Shown piece after piece: positions 53,539 to 62,405 of a stretch of 64,000 bases of DNA (position 1 is the first letter of the stretch; each line of letters opens with the position of its first letter). A program made the position numbers and the translations under genes. This DNA is from Robiginitalea aurantiaca (GTDB taxonomy: Bacteria; Bacteroidota; Bacteroidia; Flavobacteriales; Flavobacteriaceae): assembly GCF_030380815.1 (NCBI RefSeq), contig NZ_JAUDUY010000004.1, forward strand, positions 186,001-250,000. Direction: 5' to 3'. The notes beneath the pieces are model-generated. The model worked only from the letters and a program-made list of their open reading frames with translations. It searched no databases and was not told where the DNA came from.

Positions 53539-54171
53539 ATGCCAGGATTACAGGATTTACTGAACAGTTCAATGGGAACGGAACTCATTAAAGGATTAGC
53601 GGGTGAAACAGGCCAGCCGGAGGACAAAACCGCCGAGGTGCTCGCAATGGCCATGCCTACCATGCTGGGTGCCATGAAAAAAAATGCAGGAAGCCCACAG
53701 GGGGCAGAAAACCTGATGAATGCGCTTTCCTCCAGACATACAGGGGATATTCTCAATGATCTTGGGGCCCTGTTTAGCGGTGGCGTAGACCCGAGCATCA
53801 AAAATGATGGTGCCGGAATCCTGGGTCACCTCTTTGGTTCCAGACAGGCCACGGTGGAAAACACATTGAGTCAGAGATCCGGGATGGATCCTGCCGCTAT
53901 TTCCCAAATTATCCAAATTGCAGCTCCCATCTTAATGGGCCTTCTGGGCAAACAACGCGCTCAGAATGGTTTTTCGGATCCAAGTGGTTTGAATGATGTT
54001 TTAGGAGGCTTATTAGGCGGGGAGTCTCAGTCTAATCTCAGCATGGTAACATCGATTCTGGATGCCGATGGAGATGGCAGTTTTCTGGATGATGTCGCAG
54101 GCATGATGGGCGGATCCTCCAAAAACTCAGGCAGCCTTGGCGGCCTCCTGGGCGGCCTGTTCGGCAAATAG
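53539..54171 (+). CDS. DUF937-family protein
   Basis: A 210-residue soluble helical protein of the DUF937 type, rich in Gly and Ala (ETGQPEDKTAEVLAMAMPTMLGAMKKN). The repeated pattern of hydrophobic helices and a glycine-rich tail (GGSSKNSGSLGGLLGGLFGK) is typical. The real start is the ATG at 53539; the frame extends upstream to 53491 without support. No signal peptide. Function unknown, widespread in Gram-negative bacteria. It diverges from the ABC operon. Confidence 0.8.
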   Translation: MPGLQDLLNSSMGTELIKGLAGETGQPEDKTAEVLAMAMPTMLGAMKKNAGSPQGAENLMNALSSRHTGDILNDLGALFSGGVDPSIKNDGAGILGHLFGSRQATVENTLSQRSGMDPAAISQIIQIAAPILMGLLGKQRAQNGFSDPSGLNDVLGGLLGGESQSNLSMVTSILDADGDGSFLDDVAGMMGGSSKNSGSLGGLLGGLFGK

Positions 54172-54255
54172 GTAAGGTCAAAACCACATCTTAAAAACCG
54201 AAATCTCTTGGCCTATTGCGGAGATTGTGTTTCTGCTTCACTCTAAAGCGACCTT

Positions 54256-54705
54256 ATGAAGTTGATTAAACTTTGTAGTTTTTTACTGGTTGTACTCCTG
54301 GGCATGGGGTGTAAAAGCCAGGCGGAAAGCCTTCAAATCAGCCCTTCTGAAAAAGCGGCCTTCGAATCGTCCTCCGGGCAAGCCGTAGTCATTGCAGACG
54401 AAGCGACCGAATATGAGATCGTAATCATCGATCCGGGGTTCTACAGCTGGCTCAAGGGGTTCGCCCGACCGGAAGGGTATTATTCACAGACCTTCCTGGA
54501 AAACAGAAACGCGATTTATGTCATGAATTGGAATCAGCGTGTGCTTTTGCCTTCAGACTATCCGAAAGACCTTTATGAATGGCCGATTGACTACGATCCG
54601 CAAATCGATTACGGGTATGAGGTAAATTATAAATTGTATAATTATTTTATCTACTTTCAGCGGAGGTATAATCAGCGACTCGGTCCTTTTATTCCCAGAT
54701 TATAA
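54256..54705 (+). CDS. DUF6146-family lipoprotein
   Basis: A 149-residue protein with a lipoprotein signal (LLGMGC, lipidated C19) and a conserved mature domain (YEIVIIDPGFYSWL, YSQTFLENRNAIYVMNWNQRVL, DYGYEVNYKLYNYFIYFQRRYNQ) that I recognise as the Flavobacteria-specific DUF6146. It is followed by DUF6787, the usual neighbour. Role unknown, probably envelope. Confidence 0.8.
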   Translation: MKLIKLCSFLLVVLLGMGCKSQAESLQISPSEKAAFESSSGQAVVIADEATEYEIVIIDPGFYSWLKGFARPEGYYSQTFLENRNAIYVMNWNQRVLLPSDYPKDLYEWPIDYDPQIDYGYEVNYKLYNYFIYFQRRYNQRLGPFIPRL

Positions 54706-54711
54706 TTTTTT

Positions 54712-54719
54712 TACCTTTG
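54712..54719 (+). promoter_or_regulatory. -7 promoter element of the DUF6787 gene
   Basis: TACCTTTG, 17 bases before the ATG at 54737 and only 6 bases after the DUF6146 stop. The -33 region is AT-rich without TTTG. Confidence 0.55.
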
Positions 54720-54736
54720 CCACTTTAAAAAAGGGA

Positions 54737-55057
54737 ATGCAAAAACTCAAAGAACGCTGGGGCATCCATTCGACGTTCCAATTACTGGTTATTTTTACGG
54801 TCTTTGCCATTACCGGGTCTTCTTCGGTATATGTTGCGAAACCCTTTCTGCAATGGGTTGGGCTACAACCCGAAAATTTTGGAGATGCCTGGTGGGGACC
54901 CTGGATCTACTGGACACTCAGAATCCTGATCATTTTTCCTATCTACCAGGTCCTGCTGGTACTTTTCGGCTGGCTTTTCGGGCAGTTTAGATTTTTCTGG
55001 AACATGGAGAAGAAAATGCTCAAAAGAATGGGGCTCGGCTTTCTGCTCCCTTCCTGA
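54737..55057 (+). CDS. DUF6787-family small membrane protein
   Basis: A 106-residue protein with two membrane segments (about 12-35 and 57-82), with the motif WWGPWIYWTLRILIIFPIYQVLLV and a basic end (FWNMEKKMLKRMG) matching DUF6787. This is often found beside DUF6146. Function unknown. Confidence 0.78.
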   Translation: MQKLKERWGIHSTFQLLVIFTVFAITGSSSVYVAKPFLQWVGLQPENFGDAWWGPWIYWTLRILIIFPIYQVLLVLFGWLFGQFRFFWNMEKKMLKRMGLGFLLPS

Positions 55058-55083
55058 CTTACTGATTTATTAATTCCATGTGT

Positions 55084-55383
55084 TCAGGACTTTTGTGATT
55101 CCGTGGCCGGATATGCTGCCTTATCGATCATATAGGTATAAAGCCACATAAGTGTAAAAGATGGAATCAGGTCAAAACCGGGGAGCAACTCTTCCAAAAA
55201 AGCAATAACACCGGCAATTTTTCCTTTCCGACCCGGATACATCCGCGTCATAAACCATCCGGCCACAGGAGCCCAGAGGATGTCCAGAAATTCGCCAAGG
55301 CCCGGTATCGCAAGGGATATCATACCTATTCCATCCAGGAGGAGTCCGTAAAAAAGCTTTTTATTTTTGCTACTCATCTTCAT
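55084..55383 (-). CDS. Small membrane protein, unknown function
   Basis: A 99-residue protein with two or three hydrophobic helices (about 8-35, 35-50 and 57-88) and glycine- and proline-rich motifs (GLLLDGIGMISLAIPGLGEFLDILWAP). It resembles small YqaE/DUF-type membrane proteins but I cannot name it. It is probably cotranscribed with folE, which starts 625 bases upstream and ends 25 bases before it. Confidence 0.6.
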   Translation of the reverse strand: MKMSSKNKKLFYGLLLDGIGMISLAIPGLGEFLDILWAPVAGWFMTRMYPGRKGKIAGVIAFLEELLPGFDLIPSFTLMWLYTYMIDKAAYPATESQKS

Positions 55384-55408
55384 TTCCTCTGGAACTAAAC
55401 GCCTTACC

Positions 55409-56008
55409 TCAGGAGAGGTCTGAGCTGATGAGTTTCAGGAATTCATTACGGGTTTCAATTTTTTCAAACTGACCCCGAAAGCCTGAAGTAGTGGTTACCG
55501 AATTTTGCTTTTGCACCCCCCGCATCATCATGCACATATGTGCAGCCTCGATCACCACGGCAACTCCTTTTGGATTTAAAGTTTGGTTAAGGCATTCCAG
55601 GATATCATCCGTCAATCGCTCCTGTACCTGCAGCCTCCTGGCAAAAACATCAACTACCCTGGGTATTTTACTCAGACCAACTATATGGCCATCCGGAATA
55701 TAGGCCACATGGGCCTTGCCGAAAAATGGCAGCATATGGTGCTCGCAAAGTGAATATAATTCAATATCCTTAATGATGACCATCTCGCTGTAAGACTCCT
55801 TAAACATGGCGCCCTCCAGAATTTTGACTGCATCCTGACGGTAACCCTGGGTGAGAAACAGCAGCGCTTTTGCGGCCCGCTCCGGCGTTTTCTCCAGGCC
55901 TTCCCTTTCTGTGTCCTCCCCTATTTCCTTCAATATTCGGTCGTAAAAGCCACGTACTTCCGAGGTGATTTCAATATTGTACTCTTCGAGATATTTGTAA
56001 GGGGCCAT
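55409..56008 (-). CDS. folE: GTP cyclohydrolase I
   Basis: A 199-residue zinc enzyme that opens the GTP ring, the first step of folate (and queuosine-type pathway) synthesis. The zinc ligands are in LCEHHMLPF (Cys, His) and in the second cysteine at [10 protein letters not shown]. The motif [15 protein letters not shown] is intact. The length is normal for type IA enzymes. Confidence 0.96.
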   Translation of the reverse strand: MAPYKYLEEYNIEITSEVRGFYDRILKEIGEDTEREGLEKTPERAAKALLFLTQGYRQDAVKILEGAMFKESYSEMVIIKDIELYSLCEHHMLPFFGKAHVAYIPDGHIVGLSKIPRVVDVFARRLQVQERLTDDILECLNQTLNPKGVAVVIEAAHMCMMMRGVQKQNSVTTTSGFRGQFEKIETRNEFLKLISSDLS

Positions 56009-56168
56009 AGCTGTATTTTTCCTAAATATCCTAAAAATTTACGACTTTAAGGATATAACTTCCCTATGAAGGCAACCGGGATATAAAGGGAAAAGACGTG
56101 GTATCCTTCGCTTTTTCATTTTGACAATTCTCCCTTAATGTGTACTTTCAGACCCGTTAAAAAAATTC

Positions 56169-56843
56169 ATGATCCAGGCTGAAAACATACATAAATCCTA
56201 CGGGGAGGTAGAAGTGCTTAAAGGAGTTAGCCTGAATATAGCCAAGGGAGAGATTGTGTCTATTGTCGGCGCTTCGGGTGCTGGAAAAACAACACTGCTC
56301 CAGATACTCGGAACCCTGGATACTCCCGCTCCTGAGCACCCTTGTCAGATTCAGATCAATGGATCGGACATCACCCGATTAAACGAAAAAGGGCTCGCCA
56401 GATTCAGGAATGAACACATTGGTTTTATTTTTCAGTTCCACCAGTTATTGCCCGAATTTACTGCCCTGGAAAATGTTTGTATCCCGGCATTTATAAAAAA
56501 TACAGACCGGGGCGAAGCCGAGAAACAGGCCATGGAGTATATGGATTTCCTCGGCTTGAGCCATCGGCTTCACCACAAGCCCTCAGCCCTTTCTGGAGGT
56601 GAACAGCAGCGGGTGGCCGTGGCCCGGGCACTCATCAACCAACCCTCTGTTATCATGGCGGACGAGCCCAGCGGAAACCTCGATTCTGCCAGTGCAGATC
56701 GCCTGCATGAACTCTTTTTTGAACTTCGGGATCGCTATGGTCAGACTTTCGTTATTGTCACGCACAATAAGGAGCTGGCTGCCATGGCAGATCGAAAACT
56801 CACCATGGTGGACGGCAGGATCATCGCTGAAAATGGGGATTAA
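56169..56843 (+). CDS. LolD/MacB-type ABC ATPase
   Basis: A 224-residue ABC ATPase of the LolD/FtsE/MacB group. Walker [10 protein letters not shown] is near 36-44, the Q-loop is in [16 protein letters not shown], the signature is [12 protein letters not shown], and Walker B is [12 protein letters not shown]. No permease is next to it, so it must pair with a membrane subunit elsewhere. Lipoprotein release (LolCDE) is the likely use. It overlaps the next gene by 11 bases. Confidence 0.88.
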   Translation: MIQAENIHKSYGEVEVLKGVSLNIAKGEIVSIVGASGAGKTTLLQILGTLDTPAPEHPCQIQINGSDITRLNEKGLARFRNEHIGFIFQFHQLLPEFTALENVCIPAFIKNTDRGEAEKQAMEYMDFLGLSHRLHHKPSALSGGEQQRVAVARALINQPSVIMADEPSGNLDSASADRLHELFFELRDRYGQTFVIVTHNKELAAMADRKLTMVDGRIIAENGD

Positions 56844-57393
56844 TTCACTTATTAAATTTCTCAGGAAACCAGCATATGAGGTGGATCCTGAGCCATCGCC
56901 AGCATACCGCCTTCGCACTTCCGCCTCATTACTGGCCTGGGCGCTTCTGATCGGGCTCGGTCTGGCACTCCTCCTCGGCCTGATCGAGGCCTACGTTCCA
57001 TATGATCTGGACGAACACGCCCTGGAAACCCTCATGGAAACCTATTCCCCCCTTACCATCCTGATCCTCGCGAGCCTGGTCGCACCCGTACTGGAAGAGC
57101 TCCTGTTCAGAGGGCCTATGTGGTACTTCAGGAATTCGAGGTATTTCCCTGCTTTTTTTTATCTGTTCACCCTGGCATTTGCCCTGGTGCATCTCGGCAA
57201 TTACCCGAATCTCTTTGAAATCTGGCCGATTTCACCCTTACTGATAAGTCCCCAGTTTATCCTGGGGCTCTTTCTGGGGTTTATCCGGATCCGATTTGGC
57301 CTGATTTGGTGTATTGGATTTCACGCGGCGTATAATACCGTGTTGTTGGCCCCGCTCCTGCTTCTTCATGAACTTGAAATTCCGCTTTCATGA
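56833..57393 (+). CDS. CPBP-family intramembrane metalloprotease
   Basis: A 186-residue membrane protein of the CPBP (CAAX/Abi) family. The motif EELLFRG (EExxxR type), and the later histidines in FALVHLG and GFHAAYNT, form the metal-site pattern. About five membrane segments. Roles in other bacteria include peptide modification and immunity to bacteriocins. It overlaps the ATPase gene by 11 bases and the next gene by 4 (ATGA), so all three are coupled. The ATG at 56833 is preferred to the longer frame from 56599, whose first part lies over the ATPase. Confidence 0.82.
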   Translation: MGINSLIKFLRKPAYEVDPEPSPAYRLRTSASLLAWALLIGLGLALLLGLIEAYVPYDLDEHALETLMETYSPLTILILASLVAPVLEELLFRGPMWYFRNSRYFPAFFYLFTLAFALVHLGNYPNLFEIWPISPLLISPQFILGLFLGFIRIRFGLIWCIGFHAAYNTVLLAPLLLLHELEIPLS

Positions 57394-58157
57394 ACAGAAA
57401 AGAACTCAAAGCCTTCCTGGATGCCAAAACCCTGCAGTATCAGCGGCCGGATTTTTTGAGTTCAGACCCCATTCAGATACCGCATAGATTTCAAGACCAA
57501 TCAGACATTGAAATCGCGGCTTTTTTGACAGCCACCATCGCGTGGGGCAACCGCCTGAGTATTATACGCAGCGCAAACAAAATGATGGAAATCATGGACG
57601 AGGCACCTTATGACTTCGTCACCAGCGCCTCCGAAAAGGAATTGAATAAATCCGCCCAGTTTGTACACCGCACTTTCAACGGCATCGATTTTACAACCTT
57701 CGTAAAAGGTCTGAGGCATCTATATAAGAACTATGGTGGAATGGAACCTTTATTTACCCAATACGCCAAAGGCGATGACCTGCAGGAAGCCATCACCAAA
57801 GTACGCAGTCACTTTTTTGAAATCCCCCACCTCAAGCGAAGTGAAAAACACTTCTCTGATCCCGGCAGGGGTTCCGCAGCCAAAAGACTCAACATGTTCC
57901 TGCGCTGGATGGTCCGGCCTTCAGATTCAGGCGTGGACTTTGGATTATGGAACCAAATCAGCCCCGCCCAACTCTCTTGTCCATTAGATGTGCACTCCGG
58001 GAAAGTAGCCCGGGCACTGGGCCTTCTGACCCGAAAACAAAACGATTCCCGTGCGGTTCAGGAATTGGATTCCGCCTTACGCGCACTCGACCCTGAGGAT
58101 CCTGTAAAGTATGACTTTGCACTTTTCGGCCTCGGGGTTTTTGAGAAGTTTGAGTAG
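57390..58157 (+). CDS. TIGR02757/DUF2400-family protein
   Basis: A 255-residue protein of the TIGR02757 (DUF2400) family, found in Bacteroidota and some others; members are predicted soluble helical proteins, possibly related to the HhH base-excision repair fold. Motifs seen: DIEIAAFLTATIAWGNR, RRTFNG-like VHRTFNGIDF, FSDPGRGSAAKRLNMFLRWMVR and LDVHSGKVARALGLL. It is translationally coupled to the CPBP gene. Function not proven. Confidence 0.8.
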   Translation: MNRKELKAFLDAKTLQYQRPDFLSSDPIQIPHRFQDQSDIEIAAFLTATIAWGNRLSIIRSANKMMEIMDEAPYDFVTSASEKELNKSAQFVHRTFNGIDFTTFVKGLRHLYKNYGGMEPLFTQYAKGDDLQEAITKVRSHFFEIPHLKRSEKHFSDPGRGSAAKRLNMFLRWMVRPSDSGVDFGLWNQISPAQLSCPLDVHSGKVARALGLLTRKQNDSRAVQELDSALRALDPEDPVKYDFALFGLGVFEKFE

Positions 58158-58252
58158 CCTGACGCTATTTTAGGCAAGTACATATTGTTTTGCTTTTAAA
58201 AGCGCTTATGCCCTGTGGAAAGTTTTCACGTGTACTATCGGGGATTATTTCT

Positions 58253-59395
58253 TTACCTGTCCACAATCCCATACCGCTCCGGCAAATCAAGCGCAATACG
58301 GCGCCCCCCTTCTCTTATGGAACGGTAGATGGCCTCTACGATGACCATATCCCTTCTTCCCATTTCACCGGGTGCCAGATTCGGGCTTCCCGTCAGGATG
58401 TGTTTGGCAAAATCGTCCATTTGCAACTTTTGCTGGCTTTCATGCGGAAAAGAAAGCGGGCCTTCGGAAGTACTGCCGCTTAATGGCCCATAATTGTTGG
58501 CCGGGTTTAATTCGAACCAACCCTTGTCCCCGGATCCATAAAGCCGGTTAACATTGGCATTGTGCGAAGTCATCATATGCCCCATAGTGGTCCCTTGGAA
58601 ATCAAACTGGGCGGTAATTGTTTCGTCTGTGTCCCTGAAATACCCGGGGCGTGTACTGAATTCCTGTGCCGATACAGCTGTTGGGTTTTTTCCACAGCTG
58701 TAGATGCAGCTCTGAATGGAATAGACCCCCATGTTCATTAAGGCCCCTCCACCAGACAGGGCCTTGTTCAATCGCCACTGATCCGGATTCCCTCTCGAAA
58801 TATAGGCGGCATCCGCCGAGACAAAGTTGATATTACCCATTACATTTTCCCGGACCAGTCGCTGGATCTCCTGGGTATAGGGCTCCGACTGAAGCCGATA
58901 CCCTACACTGAGTTTTACACCTGCCGACTTGCAAGCTCCGATAATGGCGTCGCATTCTGCAACCGACATCGCCATGGGTTTTTCACAAATCACATGTTTT
59001 CCGGCCTCTGCCGCCCGAATGGAAAATTCGGCGTGCATGCTGTTGGGAAGCACCACATACACGATATCCACCGCATCATCCTCGGCAATCTGGTCAAAAG
59101 TTTCGTAAGAATACACATGGGAACTATCAATATTGTACTTCTGCTGCCATTTGGATCTTTTGGAGGGCGTGCCCGTCACGATGCCGGCGAGATGGCAGAA
59201 CGCAGTTTGTTGGAGCGCAGGGGCAAGTTGATACGTACTGTAGCTTCCGAGACCCACAAGGGCTACCCCGAGTTTGTCTTTCTGAAGTTCCCTGCCCGAT
59301 TTCTTTGCCGAAGCCCCAAAGGCCGTTGTCAATACCCCGCCGGCAACCCCTCCTGCTAGCTTTTTACTAAATGTTCTCCTTGTGATATCACTCAT
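58253..59395 (-). CDS. Tat-exported Gfo/Idh/MocA-type oxidoreductase
   Basis: A 380-residue NAD(P)-dependent sugar-type oxidoreductase. The start is a twin-arginine signal (MSDITRRTFSKKLAGG, then a hydrophobic segment ending GASA), so it is exported folded to the periplasm with its cofactor. The nucleotide-binding fold follows (VALVGLGSYSTYQLAPALQ), and the catalytic Lys region EKPMA is near 135. The C-terminal substrate domain has GGALMNMGVYSIQ. Glucose-fructose oxidoreductases are similar. The ATG at 59395 gives the Tat start; a longer frame from 59413 is less likely. Substrate unknown. Confidence 0.87.
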   Translation of the reverse strand: MSDITRRTFSKKLAGGVAGGVLTTAFGASAKKSGRELQKDKLGVALVGLGSYSTYQLAPALQQTAFCHLAGIVTGTPSKRSKWQQKYNIDSSHVYSYETFDQIAEDDAVDIVYVVLPNSMHAEFSIRAAEAGKHVICEKPMAMSVAECDAIIGACKSAGVKLSVGYRLQSEPYTQEIQRLVRENVMGNINFVSADAAYISRGNPDQWRLNKALSGGGALMNMGVYSIQSCIYSCGKNPTAVSAQEFSTRPGYFRDTDETITAQFDFQGTTMGHMMTSHNANVNRLYGSGDKGWFELNPANNYGPLSGSTSEGPLSFPHESQQKLQMDDFAKHILTGSPNLAPGEMGRRDMVIVEAIYRSIREGGRRIALDLPERYGIVDR

Positions 59396-59527
59396 ACTGC
59401 GCTTTTCCTCCAAGTTACAATTTTTTTTAGCGCGCGAATACCTCTCAGAACACCTTCATTTTTTAAAAACAAAGAGAGTTAAACATTTTAAAAATGCTAT
59501 TTTTAAGGCACACTAATCAAAAATGCA

Positions 59528-61024
59528 ATGATGAAATATTTTAGCAGCACCCTGTTTGTTCTTCTGTTTTGTTTTTCAGGCTCGATTCAGGGGCAGGAAC
59601 GCAAATTACCTATCGACACTACGGTTGTTACAGAACATAGTGTTACGGTTAACGGGGAGCGCTTTTCCTATAAGGCTGAAACGGGTACACAACCCGTATG
59701 GGATGAAATGGGAAAGCCCATCGCAGCACTTCATTATACATATTACACCCGAAATGACATAAAAGACCGGGGTGCCCGCCCTCTCCTGATCTCCTTTAAC
59801 GGCGGTCCGGGCTCGGGATCCGTCTGGATGCACCTGGCCTACACAGGGCCACGCGTGCTTAAAATTGATGATGAAGGGTATCCGGTGCAACCTTACGGGG
59901 TCAAAGAGAATCCGTTTTCGGTCCTGGATGTCACAGATATCGTTTATGTTAACCCGGCGAATACGGGATATTCCCGAACCATCCCGGAAACAGGCAAGGA
60001 AGTGGATCGGGAAAAGTTCTTTGGCATTAATGCCGATGTCAAATACCTGGCGGAATGGCTCAACACTTTTGTGACCCGCCACAACCGTTGGAATTCACCT
60101 AAGTATATCATAGGGGAAAGCTACGGGGGAACCCGGGTTATGGGCCTGTCCCTCGCCTTGCAAAACCAGCAGTGGATGTACCTCAATGGCGTTATCATGG
60201 TATCTCCCGCTGATTATAAGGTCATTCGTGTAGGAGGACCGGTCAGCAGCGCAATGAACCTCCCCTACTATACCGCTGCCGCCTGGTATCAGAAGGCCCT
60301 GCCCGCGGCTCTACAGCAAAAAGACCTGTTGGAAATCCTACCCGAGTCCGAAAATTTTACAATCAATACACTTATTCCCGCAATTGCAAAAGGCGGGTTC
60401 ATCGAAGACTCGGAACGGGATGCGGTTGCAGAGAAAATGTCCTATTATTCCGGCCTGACCAAAAAGGAGATTCTTCAGCACAACCTGGATGTTCCCACTT
60501 CGTATTTCTGGAAAGCCCTGCTCCGCGATCGAAGTGGCTATACCATCGGCCGACTGGACAGCAGGTATTTGGGTCTGGATAAGTCGCTTACCGGCAGCCG
60601 TCCGGATTACAATGCCGAGATATCTTCATGGCTGCATAGCTTTACCCCAGCCATCAATTATTACCTCCAGGAGGAGCTCAAGTTCAAAACCGACATCAAA
60701 TACAATATGTTCGGGCCCGTAAGGCCCTGGAATAATGAAAATGACAATACCAGAGACAACCTGCGTCAGGCCATGGCACAGAATCCATATCTGAATGTAC
60801 TGGTGCAATCCGGTTATTACGATGGGGCGACCACCTATTTCAATGCCAAATACACCATGTGGCAGGTCGATCCCAGCGGACGGATGAAGGATCGATTCGA
60901 ATTCAAAGGGTATCGGAGTGGACATATGATGTATCTCAGGAGAGCAGATCTGAAAGAGGCCAATGATGACCTGAGAAACTTTATCATGCGCACCCTCACC
61001 AAAGGCGAAAGCGCCAAATACTAA
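59528..61024 (+). CDS. S10-family serine carboxypeptidase
   Basis: A 498-residue secreted peptidase with a signal peptide (first 22 residues, ending SIQGQ). The nucleophile is Ser198 in GESYGG, the oxyanion motif is SFNGGPGSGS, the Asp is in SGYYDGATTY and the His is in GYRSGHMMY. Removal of C-terminal residues from peptides is the usual reaction. Two in-frame ATGs are at 59528 and 59531. It is followed by a small exported protein gene (6-base gap) and probably by the SGNH hydrolase. Confidence 0.9.
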   Translation: MMKYFSSTLFVLLFCFSGSIQGQERKLPIDTTVVTEHSVTVNGERFSYKAETGTQPVWDEMGKPIAALHYTYYTRNDIKDRGARPLLISFNGGPGSGSVWMHLAYTGPRVLKIDDEGYPVQPYGVKENPFSVLDVTDIVYVNPANTGYSRTIPETGKEVDREKFFGINADVKYLAEWLNTFVTRHNRWNSPKYIIGESYGGTRVMGLSLALQNQQWMYLNGVIMVSPADYKVIRVGGPVSSAMNLPYYTAAAWYQKALPAALQQKDLLEILPESENFTINTLIPAIAKGGFIEDSERDAVAEKMSYYSGLTKKEILQHNLDVPTSYFWKALLRDRSGYTIGRLDSRYLGLDKSLTGSRPDYNAEISSWLHSFTPAINYYLQEELKFKTDIKYNMFGPVRPWNNENDNTRDNLRQAMAQNPYLNVLVQSGYYDGATTYFNAKYTMWQVDPSGRMKDRFEFKGYRSGHMMYLRRADLKEANDDLRNFIMRTLTKGESAKY

Positions 61025-61030
61025 ACAACT

Positions 61031-61609
61031 ATGAAAAAGCTAGCCCTAACGCTTGTGAGCCTTTGCCTTACCGGAACTCTTTTTGCACAGGAAATTCCGC
61101 CTTCAGACTGGCAGATCAAAACCGCCCTTATGGCCGTACCCTCAGATTATAAGGATGGAGCTGCCGTTTACGGGTATGATGCCGATGGGAACTTCACTAA
61201 ACTCAGAGAAGGAACCAACGAGTATATCGCTTTGGCAGATGATCCGACCCGGGAAAATTTTTCAACTGCGGCTTACCATAAAGAACTGGATCCCTTTATG
61301 GCCAGAGGGAGGGAATTGCGAAAGCAAGGTAAGACTGCCGATGAAATCTTTGATATTCGTGAGGCTGAAGTGCGTGCCGGCACCCTCGCCCTACCCGATA
61401 AAACGACGCTCTGTATCTTTTCTGGGAAGGTGAACCCGGAGACAAAAGAGATCGAAGACCCTTATGTACGCTATGTATTTTATGTGCCTTTTGCCACTGG
61501 CGCCTCCACCGGCCTGCCTACCACGCCTACCCCGCCGGGTCATGCGTGGCTCATGAATCCCGGGACGCATCGGGCACATATTATGATCACCCCACCCAGG
61601 CAGGGGTAA
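61031..61609 (+). CDS. Exported protein, unknown function
   Basis: A 192-residue protein with a clear signal peptide (MKKLALTLVSLCLTGTLFAQ, cleavage after residue 20). The mature part is soluble and mixed, with a conserved-looking ending (PGHAWLMNPGTHRAHIMITP). I recognise no family. It follows the S10 peptidase by 6 bases and precedes the SGNH hydrolase by about 70, suggesting it is used with extracellular degradation enzymes. Confidence 0.65.
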   Translation: MKKLALTLVSLCLTGTLFAQEIPPSDWQIKTALMAVPSDYKDGAAVYGYDADGNFTKLREGTNEYIALADDPTRENFSTAAYHKELDPFMARGRELRKQGKTADEIFDIREAEVRAGTLALPDKTTLCIFSGKVNPETKEIEDPYVRYVFYVPFATGASTGLPTTPTPPGHAWLMNPGTHRAHIMITPPRQG

Positions 61610-61679
61610 GTTAAGCCGGTGAACCCAGCAGATGTATAGTCCTTTAGGGAGGTCTGTACTTCTGCCCATACCTCTTATT

Positions 61680-62381
61680 ATGTCAAAGACTGGTCATTCC
61701 ATATCCTTTCTATTTCTTATGCTATCCCTTTTTACCTCAAAAATCACCAATGCCCAGGACTGGGCAGGGCTCAAGGTGTTTGAAGAAGCCAATAAAGAGC
61801 TTGGAGATCCGGGCCCCGGGGAGGCACGGGTTGTATTTATGGGAAATTCGATAACCATAGGCTGGCTGCAGAAAGTACCTGGTTTTTTTAAAGGTAAACC
61901 CTATATCAACAGGGGCATAAGCGGGCAGACGACCGCCCAGATGCTCCTGAGATTCAGGCAGGACGTTCTTGCCCTTCAGCCCAAAGCCGTGATCATTCTG
62001 GCCGGTACCAATGACATTGCCGGAAATACCGGGCCAACAACACTGGATCAGATTCTCGACAACCTGATCTCCATGACCGAACTCGCCCTGGTAAATAAGG
62101 TTGAACCCATATTGTGTTCTGTGCTGCCCGCCCGGAGGTACCATTGGAAGCCCTCCAAACAACCTGATAAAAAAATTCCGGAATTAAACGCCATGATCCG
62201 GGATTACGCGGCCTCGCGAAACCTGATTTATGTCGACTATTTCGGGGCGATGGCAAATCCGGATAACGGATTGGATCCCAAACTGGCCCAGGACGGGGTG
62301 CACCCAACCCCTGAAGGGTATGCCCTGATGGCTCCCCTGGCGGAAGCAGCGATCCTGAAAGCGATCAGCAGGAATCCCTGA
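61680..62381 (+). CDS. SGNH/GDSL-type hydrolase, exported
   Basis: A 233-residue esterase of the SGNH type with a signal peptide (MSKTGHSISFLFLMLSLFTSKITNAQ). Active-site blocks: block I GNSIT (nucleophile Ser), block III GTNDI, and block V DGVHPT with the Asp-His pair. The true start is the ATG at 61680; the frame extends upstream to 61632 without support. It probably removes acetyl or other ester groups from polysaccharides, though substrates vary widely in this family. Confidence 0.85.
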   Translation: MSKTGHSISFLFLMLSLFTSKITNAQDWAGLKVFEEANKELGDPGPGEARVVFMGNSITIGWLQKVPGFFKGKPYINRGISGQTTAQMLLRFRQDVLALQPKAVIILAGTNDIAGNTGPTTLDQILDNLISMTELALVNKVEPILCSVLPARRYHWKPSKQPDKKIPELNAMIRDYAASRNLIYVDYFGAMANPDNGLDPKLAQDGVHPTPEGYALMAPLAEAAILKAISRNP

Positions 62382-62405
62382 ATTGCGTCGATAAACCCCT
62401 GCTCC

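Noticed and set aside
56599-56832. Upstream extension of the CPBP protease frame.
   Set aside because: This part lies over the ABC ATPase in another frame and has no membrane-protein character; the ATG at 56833 fits.
58192-58203. Palindrome GCTTTTAAAAGC between converging genes.
   Set aside because: Short, AT-rich, without a T run; a self-complementary chance sequence is likely, so not called a terminator.
59606-60082. A 158-codon antisense frame within the S10 peptidase.
   Set aside because: The peptidase has full catalytic motifs in the other frame; this is a shadow without features.
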